Under the pieces are notes generated by a model, which searched no databases, was not told the origin of the DNA, and worked only from the letters and a program-made list of their open reading frames with translations. The position numbers and the translations under genes were made by a program. This document shows positions 40,937 through 49,209 of a stretch of 64,000 nucleotides of DNA, piece after piece (the stretch's first letter is position 1; every line of letters starts with the position of its first letter). The DNA lies in the NCBI RefSeq assembly GCF_000381265.1, contig NZ_KB906253.1, positions 186,001 to 250,000 of the forward strand, read 5' to 3'. The DNA is from Curvibacter lanceolatus ATCC 14669 (GTDB lineage Bacteria > Pseudomonadota > Gammaproteobacteria > Burkholderiales > Burkholderiaceae_C).

Positions 40937-40983
40937 AGCAGGCGGCCGGGGCACCCCTTCAAGAGCGACCCGGCCTTTCTCCG

Positions 40984-41883
40984 TCACACCGCCTGGATGG
41001 CCTGCACCAGCAGGTCCGCCAGGCTTTGCGCTTCGGGGTGCAGGCGGGCGCCCTTGTGAACAATCAGGCCCAGGGTGCGTGACACCGTGGGGTCGGTCAG
41101 GGGCACGCCTTTCAAGCCGGCTTGCAGCGGGCCCTGCACGGCCAGGGCCGGCAACACCGCGGCGCCCAGGCCCGCCGCCACCAGGCTCAGGGCCCCGGTC
41201 ACGTGGTTGACCTCGTAGCCGATGCTGGGGCGCATGCCGGTGCGGGCGATGGCGCTGTCGATCAACAGGCGGTTGCCACTGCTGCTGGACACAGCAATCA
41301 AAGGCTGCTTGAGCAGCGATTTCCACGACACGCTGCGCCGCGGCGCCAGGTCGTGGTCCTCGGGCACCACCACGACATAGTCCTCGGTGCGGATGGGCAG
41401 AAAGTCCAGATCCGCCTCCTGGCTGCCCAGAAAGTTGACGCCGAAATCCGCGTGGCCGTGCAACACACTGTCCAGCACCGTCTGGGCACTCTCATCGATG
41501 ATCTTCACGCGCACGCCTTCGTGCACGCTGCGGTAACGGCCCAGCGTTGCCGGCAGGATGTGATGCGCCACCGAGGGCACACAGGCCACGGTGACCTTGC
41601 CGGTACGGGCCAACGCCCGCGCTTCCAGCCCCTGGTAGGCCAGGCGCAACTCCTCCATCACGATCTGGGCGTGGGCCTGCAACTGACGGCCTTCGTCCGT
41701 CAGGGCCACGCGCCGCGTGGTGCGTTGAAACAGCTGGCATTTGAGCTCCAGCTCCAGCTTCTCGATGCGGCGGCTGAGCGCCGGTTGCGAGATGAACAGG
41801 CTCTCGGCTGCGGCCTTGAAGCTCGATTTCTCGGCCACGGCCAGAAAGGCCTGCAGTTCTCCCAATTCGATATTGATGCGCAT
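40984..41883 (-). CDS. LysR family transcriptional regulator (3)
   Basis: 299 residues from ATG 41883. The HTH is LGELQAFLAVAEKSSFKAAA with SLFISQPALSRRIEKLELEL. The effector domain follows with TGKVTVACVPSVAHHILPAT and GYEVNHVTGALSLVAAGLGA, the classical inducer-binding fold. It is divergent from a trimeric porin gene (171 bases between). The usual arrangement in this group is control of the porin or a nearby ester-use gene. The tannase-family gene converges on it and could also be a target. Confidence 0.93.
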   Translation of the reverse strand: MRINIELGELQAFLAVAEKSSFKAAAESLFISQPALSRRIEKLELELKCQLFQRTTRRVALTDEGRQLQAHAQIVMEELRLAYQGLEARALARTGKVTVACVPSVAHHILPATLGRYRSVHEGVRVKIIDESAQTVLDSVLHGHADFGVNFLGSQEADLDFLPIRTEDYVVVVPEDHDLAPRRSVSWKSLLKQPLIAVSSSSGNRLLIDSAIARTGMRPSIGYEVNHVTGALSLVAAGLGAAVLPALAVQGPLQAGLKGVPLTDPTVSRTLGLIVHKGARLHPEAQSLADLLVQAIQAV

Positions 41884-42054
41884 GGGGCATTTATAAATCA
41901 AATTAATGCAATTGAACAAATGCCGGTCTCCCCGCATCATCACGCCGCTTTCGCCCTGGGAGCCCAGGCCACGCCCGCCCAGGTGGTGGGCTGGGACGCC
42001 GGGGTGGCCAAGCACATTCACCAAAACGAAATCTCGGGAAACGAGGAGACCTGC

Positions 42055-43146
42055 ATGAAGAACAAATACGCGCCCCATCGGGCGGGCTATGCCGTGCCCA
42101 CGCTGTTGCTGGGCCTGCTGGCGTCGGGCCAGGTGCTGGCCCAGAGCAGCGCCGTGGTCTACGGCATCATGGACGCGGGGGTGCGCAGCACCTCGGGCAT
42201 GGACCCGGCCAATGCCCGTTCGGTCGGCAGCGCCAGCATGATCAACAGCGGCATCAACACCACCAGCCGTCTGGGCTACCGGGGCACCGAAGACCTGGGG
42301 GGCGGGCTGCAGGCCCTGTTCTTCCTGGAGTCCGGGCTGAACATCAACACCGGCGCCACCGCCAGCAGCACCAAGTTCTTTGACCGGGGCGCGTACACCG
42401 GTTTGAGGGGCGATCTGGGCACGCTCACCCTGGGCCGCCAGAACACCTTGCTGGCCGATGCGGTGCTGCCGGTCGATCCACTGGCCACCCGCTTTGCCAG
42501 CTTGAACTCCAACGTGGCGATCTCGGCGCTCAGCGCCCATCAGCTAGGCATCGAGTACGGGGCCTCGGGCTCCAACACAGGCAGCTACCGCCTGGACAAC
42601 TCGCTGAAGTACGCCTACAGCGTGGGCAACACCACGGCCCGCGTGATGCACGCTTTCGGCAACCAGGCTGACAGCAACAGCAAGCTGTCCTCCAACGGTG
42701 CCAGCGTCGAGTACAAAAGCGCCAGCTGGCAGGGGATTCTGGCCTACACCCAATTCAAGACCGTCACGGGCCTGACCCTGAACGGCTATGTCAGTGGCGT
42801 GGCGGTTCCTGTCGGGCCAGGCCGGCTGAACCTGACCTACAGCGGGCACAGCGCCGACACCTCGGCCACGGCCAAGACACGCAACCAGGTGTTGGGCCTG
42901 GGCGGCACCTGGCCGCTCACGCCGCAGCTCGATCTGCTGGTGGGGCACTACCGCGTCAACCGCTCGCGGACCGCGGCTGTGGACGATGGCTACAACCGCA
43001 CCATCGCCTTCCTCGAATACAAGCTGTCGACGCGCTCCCTGGTCTACCTGGAGGCCGACAACACGCGCTGGAAACGCGACTACCAGGGCGCCGGTCTGAG
43101 TGCCACCAGCACCGGCGTCTCGCTGGGGATCAAGCACAGCTTCTGA
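42055..43146 (+). CDS. Gram-negative trimeric porin (2)
   Basis: 363 residues from ATG 42055 with GAGGAG just upstream. The signal peptide MKNKYAPHRAGYAVPTLLLG ends near SGQVLAQ. Porin features include VVYGIMDAGVRSTSG, SRLGYRGTEDLGGGLQALFF, FFDRGAYTGLRGDLGTLTLG (loop L3 segment) and the C-terminal TGVSLGIKHSF, ending in the outer-membrane signature Phe. It lets small acids pass the outer membrane. Near the tannase-family gene, it may import aromatic acids released outside the cell; this is inference. Confidence 0.94.
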   Translation: MKNKYAPHRAGYAVPTLLLGLLASGQVLAQSSAVVYGIMDAGVRSTSGMDPANARSVGSASMINSGINTTSRLGYRGTEDLGGGLQALFFLESGLNINTGATASSTKFFDRGAYTGLRGDLGTLTLGRQNTLLADAVLPVDPLATRFASLNSNVAISALSAHQLGIEYGASGSNTGSYRLDNSLKYAYSVGNTTARVMHAFGNQADSNSKLSSNGASVEYKSASWQGILAYTQFKTVTGLTLNGYVSGVAVPVGPGRLNLTYSGHSADTSATAKTRNQVLGLGGTWPLTPQLDLLVGHYRVNRSRTAAVDDGYNRTIAFLEYKLSTRSLVYLEADNTRWKRDYQGAGLSATSTGVSLGIKHSF

Positions 43147-43479
43147 GTGCCGTCCGGGGCTGCAAGTGGTGCGCCTGCTGGCGCTTGCTGCGTCGGCAGC
43201 CCGGTCTCTCTGGTGCGCATGATTCGCCATGAGTCGATGGGCACCGTTGAGGCCAGCCAGGCCTTCAGCCGGATCGCAGAAGACCTGGAAAGCGAGTGGA
43301 TTTCATTCGGCACGGTGGGCCGCGGCCAGGCTGACCGCGGTCATCTCGCTGGCGTGCTGCCGCGTTCAACGGCTGCGCCGGGTGGCTGGGGCCAGTCTTG
43401 GCCAGAGGTGCCCCCAGTAACGATGCGGTAAGTCGATCCGGGTGAACATGGGATGTCTTCCATGTTTCGAAGGAATCCC
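43147..43479. other. 333-base gap with a strong RNA-like stem
   Basis: No convincing gene; a short open frame from 43147 has no recognisable domain. It contains a long stem CCGGGGCTGC (43154-43163) and GCAGCCCGG (43196-43204), with a perfect inner hairpin GCGCC/GGCGC (43171-43175, 43180-43184). It may be the porin terminator, although no T run follows. Confidence 0.4.
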
Positions 43480-44268
43480 ATGAACGCATTCAACCCGCAG
43501 ATGGCGCGCGCTGTGCCTTTGGCGGCCCTGGCCTTGTGCGTGGCCTGTGCCCAGACCGCCTGGGCCGACGCTGCACCAGGCGACGCCGATCCTGGCTATG
43601 GCTGGGGTGTCGGTGGCGTGGTGTTTCCCCGGGTCCGGGCCTACAAGGACTTCAGGCACAAGACCGAGGTCTTCCCCATGGTGACCTATGAGAACGCCTG
43701 GGTCCGGGTGCTCGGCCCGGGCCTGGAGTTCAAGCTGGGGCAGGCCGGGCCGGTGGCCTTCGGGCTCACGCTGGCCTACGGGGCCGATGAGGGTTACCAG
43801 GCCAAGGATTCGCCCACCCTGGCTGGCATGGCCGATCGCAAATCCAGTTTCTGGGTGGGCACGCGGGTGGCCTGGCGCACCGAGCTGGCCAACCTGTCGG
43901 CCGAGCTGGCGGGCGACGCCTCGGGCTACAGCCAGGGGCAAAAGATCAAGGTCGGGGTGGAGCGCCGCTTTGACCTGGGCGGCTTCGGCGTCGCACCGCG
44001 GGCCCAACTGAGCTGGCAGGACCAGAAGTATGTGCAGTACTACTACGGCGTGGAGCAGGCCGAGGCCCGAGCCGGCCGCGCGGCCTACCAGGCCAGCGGG
44101 GCTCTGAACACCGAGCTGGCCGTGCGCCTGGACTACCGGCTGGCGCCCAATCAAACCACCTTCGTGGATCTGGGCGTGACCCGCCTGGGCTCGTCAATCA
44201 AGAACAGCCCGCTGGTGGACCGCTCGACGCTGCCCATGCTGCGTGTAGGCTACCTGTATCGGTTCTGA
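43480..44268 (+). CDS. MipA/OmpV family outer-membrane protein
   Basis: 262 residues from ATG 43480 with AAGGAA nearby; an ATG 27 bases earlier is possible. The signal peptide ends near VACAQTAWA. The family text YGWGVGGVVFPRVRAYKDFR, ENAWVRVLGPGLEFKLG and the C-terminal LPMLRVGYLYRF (outer-membrane Phe end) are typical. MipA-type proteins are proposed scaffold or outer-membrane channels whose expression is often tied to a two-component system. Here it is followed 15 bases later by a response regulator and histidine kinase, so it is likely the regulated output or a sensor accessory of that pair. Confidence 0.9.
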   Translation: MNAFNPQMARAVPLAALALCVACAQTAWADAAPGDADPGYGWGVGGVVFPRVRAYKDFRHKTEVFPMVTYENAWVRVLGPGLEFKLGQAGPVAFGLTLAYGADEGYQAKDSPTLAGMADRKSSFWVGTRVAWRTELANLSAELAGDASGYSQGQKIKVGVERRFDLGGFGVAPRAQLSWQDQKYVQYYYGVEQAEARAGRAAYQASGALNTELAVRLDYRLAPNQTTFVDLGVTRLGSSIKNSPLVDRSTLPMLRVGYLYRF

Positions 44269-44282
44269 GAGGGAGTCGGCTT

Positions 44283-44957
44283 GTGCAACGCGTCCTGTTG
44301 ATCGAGGATCACCCCAGGCTGGCCAGCCTGATCAAAAGAGCCCTGGCGCAGGCCGGTGTCGAATGCGATGTGCTCGAGCGCATCGACCAGGGCTGGGCGG
44401 CGCTGCAAAGCCAGGCCTATTCGGCGGCGCTGGTCGACCGGGGGCTGCCCGATGGTGACGGCCTGTCGCTGATCCGGCGCTGGCGCGACAGCGGCCAGCA
44501 GCTGCCTTGCCTGATCCTGACCGCCTGCGATGCCTTGCACGACCGCATTGCCGGGCTGGAGGGCGGGGCCGATGATTACCTGACCAAGCCGTTTTCGGTG
44601 GAAGAGCTGGTGGCCCGCACGCGCGCCCTGTTGCGCCGCGCGCCAGAGCAGACCTCGCTGGAACCCTGCTTTGCCGACCTGCAGGTGCAGCCCCACAAGG
44701 CCCTGCTGGTGTGCCAGCAGCAATCGGTGCTGCTGCCCCGCACCGAGCTGCAGATCATGCTCACCCTGATCAAGGGGGCGGGTGACCCGATACGGCGCAG
44801 CGCCCTCGAGGCCGCCGCCTGGGGGCTGCAGGAGGCCGTCACCCCCAATGCCCTCGACGTGGCCCTGCACCGCCTGCGCAAGAAGATCCAGGCCCTGGGC
44901 TCGACCGTGAAAATCCAGAACCTGAGGGGGGTTGGCTATGCGCTTGAAGCCTTGTAA
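44283..44957 (+). CDS. OmpR/PhoB-type response regulator
   Basis: 224 residues with a GTG start preceded by AGGGAG. The receiver opens MQRVLLIEDHPRLASLIKRA. The phosphoacceptor is in SAALVDRGLPDGDG (near residue 51), with the Thr/Lys switch in LILTACDALHDRIAG and LTKPFSVEELVARTRALL. The C-terminal winged helix includes LPRTELQIMLTLIKGAGDPI, DVALHRLRKKIQALGS and IQNLRGVGYALEAL. The kinase gene begins 20 bases before its stop. It presumably controls the MipA gene and its own operon after phosphorylation. Confidence 0.94.
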   Translation: MQRVLLIEDHPRLASLIKRALAQAGVECDVLERIDQGWAALQSQAYSAALVDRGLPDGDGLSLIRRWRDSGQQLPCLILTACDALHDRIAGLEGGADDYLTKPFSVEELVARTRALLRRAPEQTSLEPCFADLQVQPHKALLVCQQQSVLLPRTELQIMLTLIKGAGDPIRRSALEAAAWGLQEAVTPNALDVALHRLRKKIQALGSTVKIQNLRGVGYALEAL

Positions 44958-46335
44958 GTGGGCCGACCTCAGCCTCAGCGCCCGGCTGATGTGGACCTAT
45001 CTCGTGGCCTGGCTGCTCACGCTGTCGCTGATCGCCCTGGGCATTTTCTGGTTTCTGCGCGGCGATCCGCTGCACTGGGTGGACCACTCCACCCTGGCCG
45101 TGGCCACCGAACTGGCTGACCGCGTGCATTTCGATGCCCAGGGCCAGCCCACGCAGATCGCCATTCCGGACGAGGTGCGCTGGTTGTCCGAGCTGGCGCC
45201 GCTGGACCTGGTCTATCGCATCTTCGACGACCAGGGCCAGGAACTGCTGTGGTCTTCTGCGCGGGCCCGACAGGTCTGGCCAGGGGCCGCGCCGGCGCCC
45301 ACCCCGCAAGAAGCCCATGCCCGGGTGTGGGTGGAGGGCCTGCCCATGCGGGTGCGCACGGTCTCCGTGCCCAGCCCGGATGGTGGGCCGCGCAGGCTGT
45401 GGCTGCAGGTCGGCCTCAGCGAGCGGCTGGTGGTGCTGTTCCATGCCGGCAATGGGGCCCGGTTGGGCGGCCTGATGCTGCTCATGGCGGTGCTTTCGGT
45501 GCTGCTGCTCGGGGCGGTGCAGTTCTTTCTGTTCCGGCGTTTGCTGGCGCCCGTGAGCCGGCTGTCCGAAGAGGCGGGCCGCATCCAGCTCAGTCGCCCG
45601 GGGCTGCGCCTGGGCACCGAAGGGGTGTTTCGCGAGCTCAAGCCCCTGGTGCTGTCGTTCAACGAGAGCCTGCAGCGGCTGGAGGATGCATTTGCCCGGC
45701 AGCTGAAGTTCCTGGCCGATGCGGCCCACGAGTTGAAGACCCCGTTGGCGCTGCTCAAGGGGCAGATGGAGCTGGGCGACACCGACACCCAGGCCTTGAT
45801 CCAGGACGTGGACCAGCTCTCTCGCCAGGTGCAGCAGTTGCTGGTGCTGGCCGAGGTGACCGAGCCCCGCAGCTACCGCCATGCGGAGCTGGATTGGGAG
45901 GCCATCGTCTGGGAGGTGTGCCACTTTCTGGCGCCCCTGGCCCAGCGCGCCGGTGTCGGCCTGGTGCCCGACATCGAATCGGTTCCCCAGGGCGCTCAGG
46001 GCGATCGCTCGGCATTGTTCGTGCTGCTCAAGAACCTGGTGGAGAACGCCATCGGCTTCGCGCCCGAGGGGTCCAACGTCACCCTGCGGCTGCAGGCCCA
46101 GGCGGTCGTGGTGCGCGACGTCGGCCCGGGCATTGCACAGGCCGACTTTGCGCGCCTGTACGACCGGTTTTGGCGTGGCCCAGGCCGGCGTGATGTGGGG
46201 GCCGGCCTGGGGCTGGCGATCTGTCTGGAGGTGGCCCAGGCCCACGGCTGGTGCCTGAGTGCGCGCAATGCCGAGCCCGGAGCCGAGTTCAGGCTGAGTC
46301 TGCAGCCCGCCGCCTTGCCAGGAGGGCCGTCATGA
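44938..46335 (+). CDS. sensor histidine kinase (two-component partner)
   Basis: 465 residues from ATG 44938, which overlaps the regulator end. TM1 lies near 20-40 (WTYLVAWLLTLSLIALGIFW), then a periplasmic sensor loop of about 125 residues, TM2 near 180-205, and a short HAMP-like region. The phosphoacceptor His is in FLADAAHELKTPLALLKG. The ATPase domain has the N box LKNLVENAIGFAPEG, the G1-like VVVRDVGPGIAQADF and the G2-like GAGLGLAICLEVAQAHG. It phosphorylates the preceding regulator. Stimulus unknown; MipA and a DUF4405 membrane protein in the operon may help sense an envelope or redox signal. Confidence 0.93.
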   Translation: MRLKPCKWADLSLSARLMWTYLVAWLLTLSLIALGIFWFLRGDPLHWVDHSTLAVATELADRVHFDAQGQPTQIAIPDEVRWLSELAPLDLVYRIFDDQGQELLWSSARARQVWPGAAPAPTPQEAHARVWVEGLPMRVRTVSVPSPDGGPRRLWLQVGLSERLVVLFHAGNGARLGGLMLLMAVLSVLLLGAVQFFLFRRLLAPVSRLSEEAGRIQLSRPGLRLGTEGVFRELKPLVLSFNESLQRLEDAFARQLKFLADAAHELKTPLALLKGQMELGDTDTQALIQDVDQLSRQVQQLLVLAEVTEPRSYRHAELDWEAIVWEVCHFLAPLAQRAGVGLVPDIESVPQGAQGDRSALFVLLKNLVENAIGFAPEGSNVTLRLQAQAVVVRDVGPGIAQADFARLYDRFWRGPGRRDVGAGLGLAICLEVAQAHGWCLSARNAEPGAEFRLSLQPAALPGGPS

Positions 46336-46766
46336 TCCGCCGCCTGACAACCCCCGTGCTGCTGGTGGCCTTTTTGGGCATGGCCAGTTCAGGTCTGATG
46401 ATGCTGGTCGTGGACCAACCCTCATTCACGCTGCGCCTGCACCCGGTGCACAAAGTGTTCGGCATCCTGCTGGTGGCCGCCGTGGGCGTGCATCTGTTCA
46501 CCCAGGCCGCCACCCTGCGGCGCCACCTGAAGGCACCCGCCGCCCGCAGTGTGGCCGGCTTGGTGTTGACGCTGTTGGTGATCTGCTATGCCCTGGCCTG
46601 GATGAACCCCGTGGAGTCTGAGCAGGCGCAGCAGCTCGACGACATGGCGCGCCGCATCGAGGCGGGTGAGGCCTGGGAGGCTCCCAAGGTCACGTCGCCA
46701 ACGGGTCAGGCACCAGGGCCGGGCCTCGAACAGAAGTCGTGCGATGCGCAGGGTGGTGGGCGCTAG
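46332..46766 (+). CDS. DUF4405-like small membrane protein
   Basis: 144 residues overlapping the kinase stop as ATGA. It begins at ATG 46332 with three membrane segments (TTPVLLVAFLGMASSGLMML; VFGILLVAAVGVHLFTQAA; SVAGLVLTLLVICYALAWM) and a polar tail with Pro/Gly. His residues at LHPVHKVFG and VGVHLF resemble the heme-bearing helices of DUF4405/cytochrome-b-like small proteins, but heme binding is only a possibility. The role within the two-component operon is unknown. Confidence 0.8.
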   Translation: MIRRLTTPVLLVAFLGMASSGLMMLVVDQPSFTLRLHPVHKVFGILLVAAVGVHLFTQAATLRRHLKAPAARSVAGLVLTLLVICYALAWMNPVESEQAQQLDDMARRIEAGEAWEAPKVTSPTGQAPGPGLEQKSCDAQGGGR

Positions 46767-46794
46767 CCGCGACCGACCGGTGGCTGGTCCTGCC

Positions 46795-47571
46795 TCAGTC
46801 CAGGCCGGTCTTGCCGGGTGCCCAATAGGCCTTGCTCAGCAGCCGCTGTCGGGGCACGCCATGTGCTCGCAGTCCGGGCAGCAGGCCTTGGATGGTGCGT
46901 GCCCGCCCGGTCAGAACGTAGCGCGATGATGCCTCGGCGCCCGCCAGCACCAGCGCCGACAGGGCGGGCAGGTGGGCGTCATCGCTTTGCCGGGCCACCA
47001 GTTCGGCCTGCAGGTGCCGGGTCTGCAGCAGGGCGTGGATGTGCTCGGGCTGGTCCACCTCCAGGACGATGCGTGCCGGGCGCCACGCGGCCGCCAGGCT
47101 GATGCTGGTCTCGTCCCCCACCAGCACGCCGGTGGCGGCGGGCCAGGCCGCCAGGTCCAGCGACCGGCGTGGCCCCATCAAGGCCACGGCCTGCCCCACC
47201 CGGGCGTGGCGCACCCATTCGCTGCCCGGGCCCAGGGCCAGGGCATGGGCCACAAAGCGGGTCTCACCGGTCTGCGGGTTCCAGTCGATGGGGGTGTAGC
47301 TGCGGTTCGTCATGCCGGGGCCCACCTTGATCTGCAGCTTGTCGCCTGGCGACCAGACCCGCCCGCGCAGTGCCGGCCCTTGCACCGCGATCAGGTACAG
47401 GCCCGGTGCCAGGGCCTGGTGGCCGGTGACCACCGCCGAGTGAAAGAACAGCCGCGTGAGCAGCCGGGGCAGGGCGCTGTCGGGGGCCGCCGCAGGGGGC
47501 GAATCGGCGCGGGGCGCTTCCGGGTGGGTACGGGGTAGCGCTATCAGGTTTTCGTGCATGGGCTTGTTCAT
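46795..47571 (-). CDS. siderophore-interacting FAD-binding protein
   Basis: 258 residues from ATG 47571; another ATG lies 12 bases in. The N-terminal FAD-binding barrel carries MTNRSYTPIDWNPQTGETRF (the R-x-Y-T flavin loop) preceded by SPGDKLQIKVG. The C-terminal SIP domain has VLVGDETSISLAAAWR, the GDETS motif of ferric-siderophore reductases such as ViuB/YqjH, and ends with YWAPGKTGLD. It reduces Fe(III)-chelates to release iron. No receptor or siderophore genes are close. It follows the TPR gene by 89 bases on the same strand. Confidence 0.88.
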   Translation of the reverse strand: MNKPMHENLIALPRTHPEAPRADSPPAAAPDSALPRLLTRLFFHSAVVTGHQALAPGLYLIAVQGPALRGRVWSPGDKLQIKVGPGMTNRSYTPIDWNPQTGETRFVAHALALGPGSEWVRHARVGQAVALMGPRRSLDLAAWPAATGVLVGDETSISLAAAWRPARIVLEVDQPEHIHALLQTRHLQAELVARQSDDAHLPALSALVLAGAEASSRYVLTGRARTIQGLLPGLRAHGVPRQRLLSKAYWAPGKTGLD

Positions 47572-47660
47572 CTTTGGGCTGGGGGCGGTGAAGATGGGTT
47601 GGTGGAGCGCCGGCGATGGGGGTGGGGCGCGGTGCCGTTGGGTGCGCAAGTGCTGCAGGC

Positions 47661-48434
47661 TCAACGCGCCTGCCTGATCCTGTCCAGCAAGGCTCTGGCT
47701 TCTTGGCGGCGGGCGGCGTTGGTCAGTGGCCGGCCCGGGTCATCCGGCGCGGTCAGGGCCTTCCGCAGGTAGGGCAGGGCCTGGGCCTGCTGGCGCGACT
47801 CGACCAGGTACTCGGCGTAGAAGTAGTTCGCGTCCAGGCCCCGGGGCTGCAGGCTCAGCGCCTTGGTCAGCAGGGCGCGTGCCTGGGCCTTGTCGCCAAA
47901 ACTCAGGGGCCAGCCCGGCGCCTTGTAATACAGCACGCCCAGGCCGGTGTAGGCCGAACCCTCCAGTGCCTGGTCGTTGATGTGCAGTGCTTGCTCGAAG
48001 CGGCTGCGCGCCTGCTTGAGCAGCGGCAGGGCACCCAGGCCGCCCTTTTGCTCGGCCAGCGAACCGAGCACGATGCCCTCCCAGATCAGGGGCTCGGCCC
48101 GGCCTTCGTAGGTCTCGCTGACCATGTGAGCCTTGGTGGCCAGGCCTTCGAACCATTTTTCACGGTCGCTGGCGGCCTTCTGGTAGCGGATGGTTTCCCA
48201 CTCGCGCTGCAGCTGGCCCACGGCGGATTCCACAGGGGGGACGGGCGAGGCCAGGGCCCATGGGCTGAGGCCCGCGGCCAGGAGTGTGAGCAACAGGGTT
48301 CTGCGGCGCTGGGGGGCGCTGTGCCGCGGGCTGGCCTCTTCATGCTGTGCACGGCCCACGTTGGCGCGCGTGGCGAGGGCACAGTGGCTCGCTCCGCTGG
48401 CCGCCCAGGACGCGGTGGGGTGTCGAGCCTTCAT
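47661..48434 (-). CDS. exported TPR-repeat protein
   Basis: 257 residues. ATG 48434 is supported by GGAGG eight bases ahead, even though this makes an unusually long basic lead before the hydrophobic signal (RRRTLLLTLLAAGLSPWALA). About three TPR-type helical pairs follow: LPLLKQARSRFEQALHINDQ, ALLTKALSLQPRGLDANYFY and AEYLVESRQQAQALPYLRKA. The TPR scaffold implies protein binding in the periplasm; no enzymatic motif is seen. A 10-bp hairpin covers part of its ribosome-binding region. Possibly co-transcribed with the siderophore protein gene. Confidence 0.82.
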   Translation of the reverse strand: MKARHPTASWAASGASHCALATRANVGRAQHEEASPRHSAPQRRRTLLLTLLAAGLSPWALASPVPPVESAVGQLQREWETIRYQKAASDREKWFEGLATKAHMVSETYEGRAEPLIWEGIVLGSLAEQKGGLGALPLLKQARSRFEQALHINDQALEGSAYTGLGVLYYKAPGWPLSFGDKAQARALLTKALSLQPRGLDANYFYAEYLVESRQQAQALPYLRKALTAPDDPGRPLTNAARRQEARALLDRIRQAR

Positions 48435-48465
48435 GGTCTGAACCTCCGTTCATCAGGTCCAGACC
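48435..48465 (-). promoter_or_regulatory. hairpin occluding ribosome-binding site of TPR gene
   Basis: On the minus-strand transcript, arms at 48456-48465 and 48435-48444 pair over ten positions with one G-U pair. The GGAGG lies half in the loop and half in the stem, and the ATG immediately follows the stem. It could control translation by temperature, protein or RNA binding. Confidence 0.5.
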
Positions 48466-48569
48466 CGCTCCTCAAAAAGGCTTGAGGAAGGGCACAGGCC
48501 TGGCGATGACGCATGGTCCGCCGGCTCGACTTACTGCAGAGTTACCCGGTTCTGCACCGGTGTCAGGGA

Positions 48570-49169
48570 TCAGACCAGGCGGAACACCCGGATCACCACC
48601 GCGTCGCGTTGGGGTCGCAGGCTGTCGAGTGTGCCCACGTGCACATGGTCGTTCAGCCAGCCGTAGCGGCCCTCGGGGGCCACGATCTCCAGCGTTGAAA
48701 ACGCGTAGCGGCCGCTGCCGTCCTTGGGCGGGCGCACCAGCACGCGGTTACGCACCGAGATGATCACGCCGTCATGCGTCTGCAACTCGTACACCGCGTC
48801 CAGCGAGCGCGCGCCGTCGCGGCGTATCAGCTGGCGGTCGGCACCACCGGGCAGCACCTTGCCCTTCAGGCCGGGGCCTTCAAAGGTGCCACCCGCGATC
48901 GGCACCATGCGCCGCTCGCCCCAGGGTGAGGTGCCCAGGTCCAGGGTCGGCTCCAGGTCGCAGACCGCCTCGTAGACGAACTCGGTGCGTGGCAAGGCCA
49001 TGGGCACCCGGTCGGTGGTGGCGGTGGCCGGCAGATTGGTAGCTTGGGCGGCCTGGGCGAGGCGGGTGGCCAGGCTCAGGGCGCTGGCGCCGGCCAGCAG
49101 GCCCGCGCCCAGCAGGGCGCGGCGTGGCCGTGGACGGGCTTGTGGGGATGAGAGGCCGCTTTGAATCAT
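48570..49169 (-). CDS. DUF3237 (UPF0311) family protein, Tat-type signal
   Basis: 199 residues from ATG 49169, with GGAG upstream. The twin-arginine-like lead PRPRRALLGAGLLAGASALS suggests export of a folded protein. The DUF3237 pattern is clear: FVYEAVCDLEPTLDLGTSPW, GGTFEGPGLKGKVLPGGADR, DAVYELQTHDGVIISVRNRV and the C-terminal AVVIRVFRLV. Function unknown; the family often sits near aromatic-compound genes. It lies 40 bases downstream of the second tannase-family gene, so the two are probably one transcript. Confidence 0.88.
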   Translation of the reverse strand: MIQSGLSSPQARPRPRRALLGAGLLAGASALSLATRLAQAAQATNLPATATTDRVPMALPRTEFVYEAVCDLEPTLDLGTSPWGERRMVPIAGGTFEGPGLKGKVLPGGADRQLIRRDGARSLDAVYELQTHDGVIISVRNRVLVRPPKDGSGRYAFSTLEIVAPEGRYGWLNDHVHVGTLDSLRPQRDAVVIRVFRLV

Positions 49170-49209
49170 GGTTTGTCTCCGATGAGAAGGTCGGCTGGCG
49201 CTGGGCGGC

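Noticed and set aside
41122..42054. Upstream extension of porin 2 through the LysR gene
   Set aside because: The extension is antisense to the LysR gene; GAGGAG and the signal peptide mark ATG 42055.
43147..43431. 94-codon frame after porin 2
   Set aside because: No Shine-Dalgarno, no recognisable domain, and it overlaps a strong stem structure.
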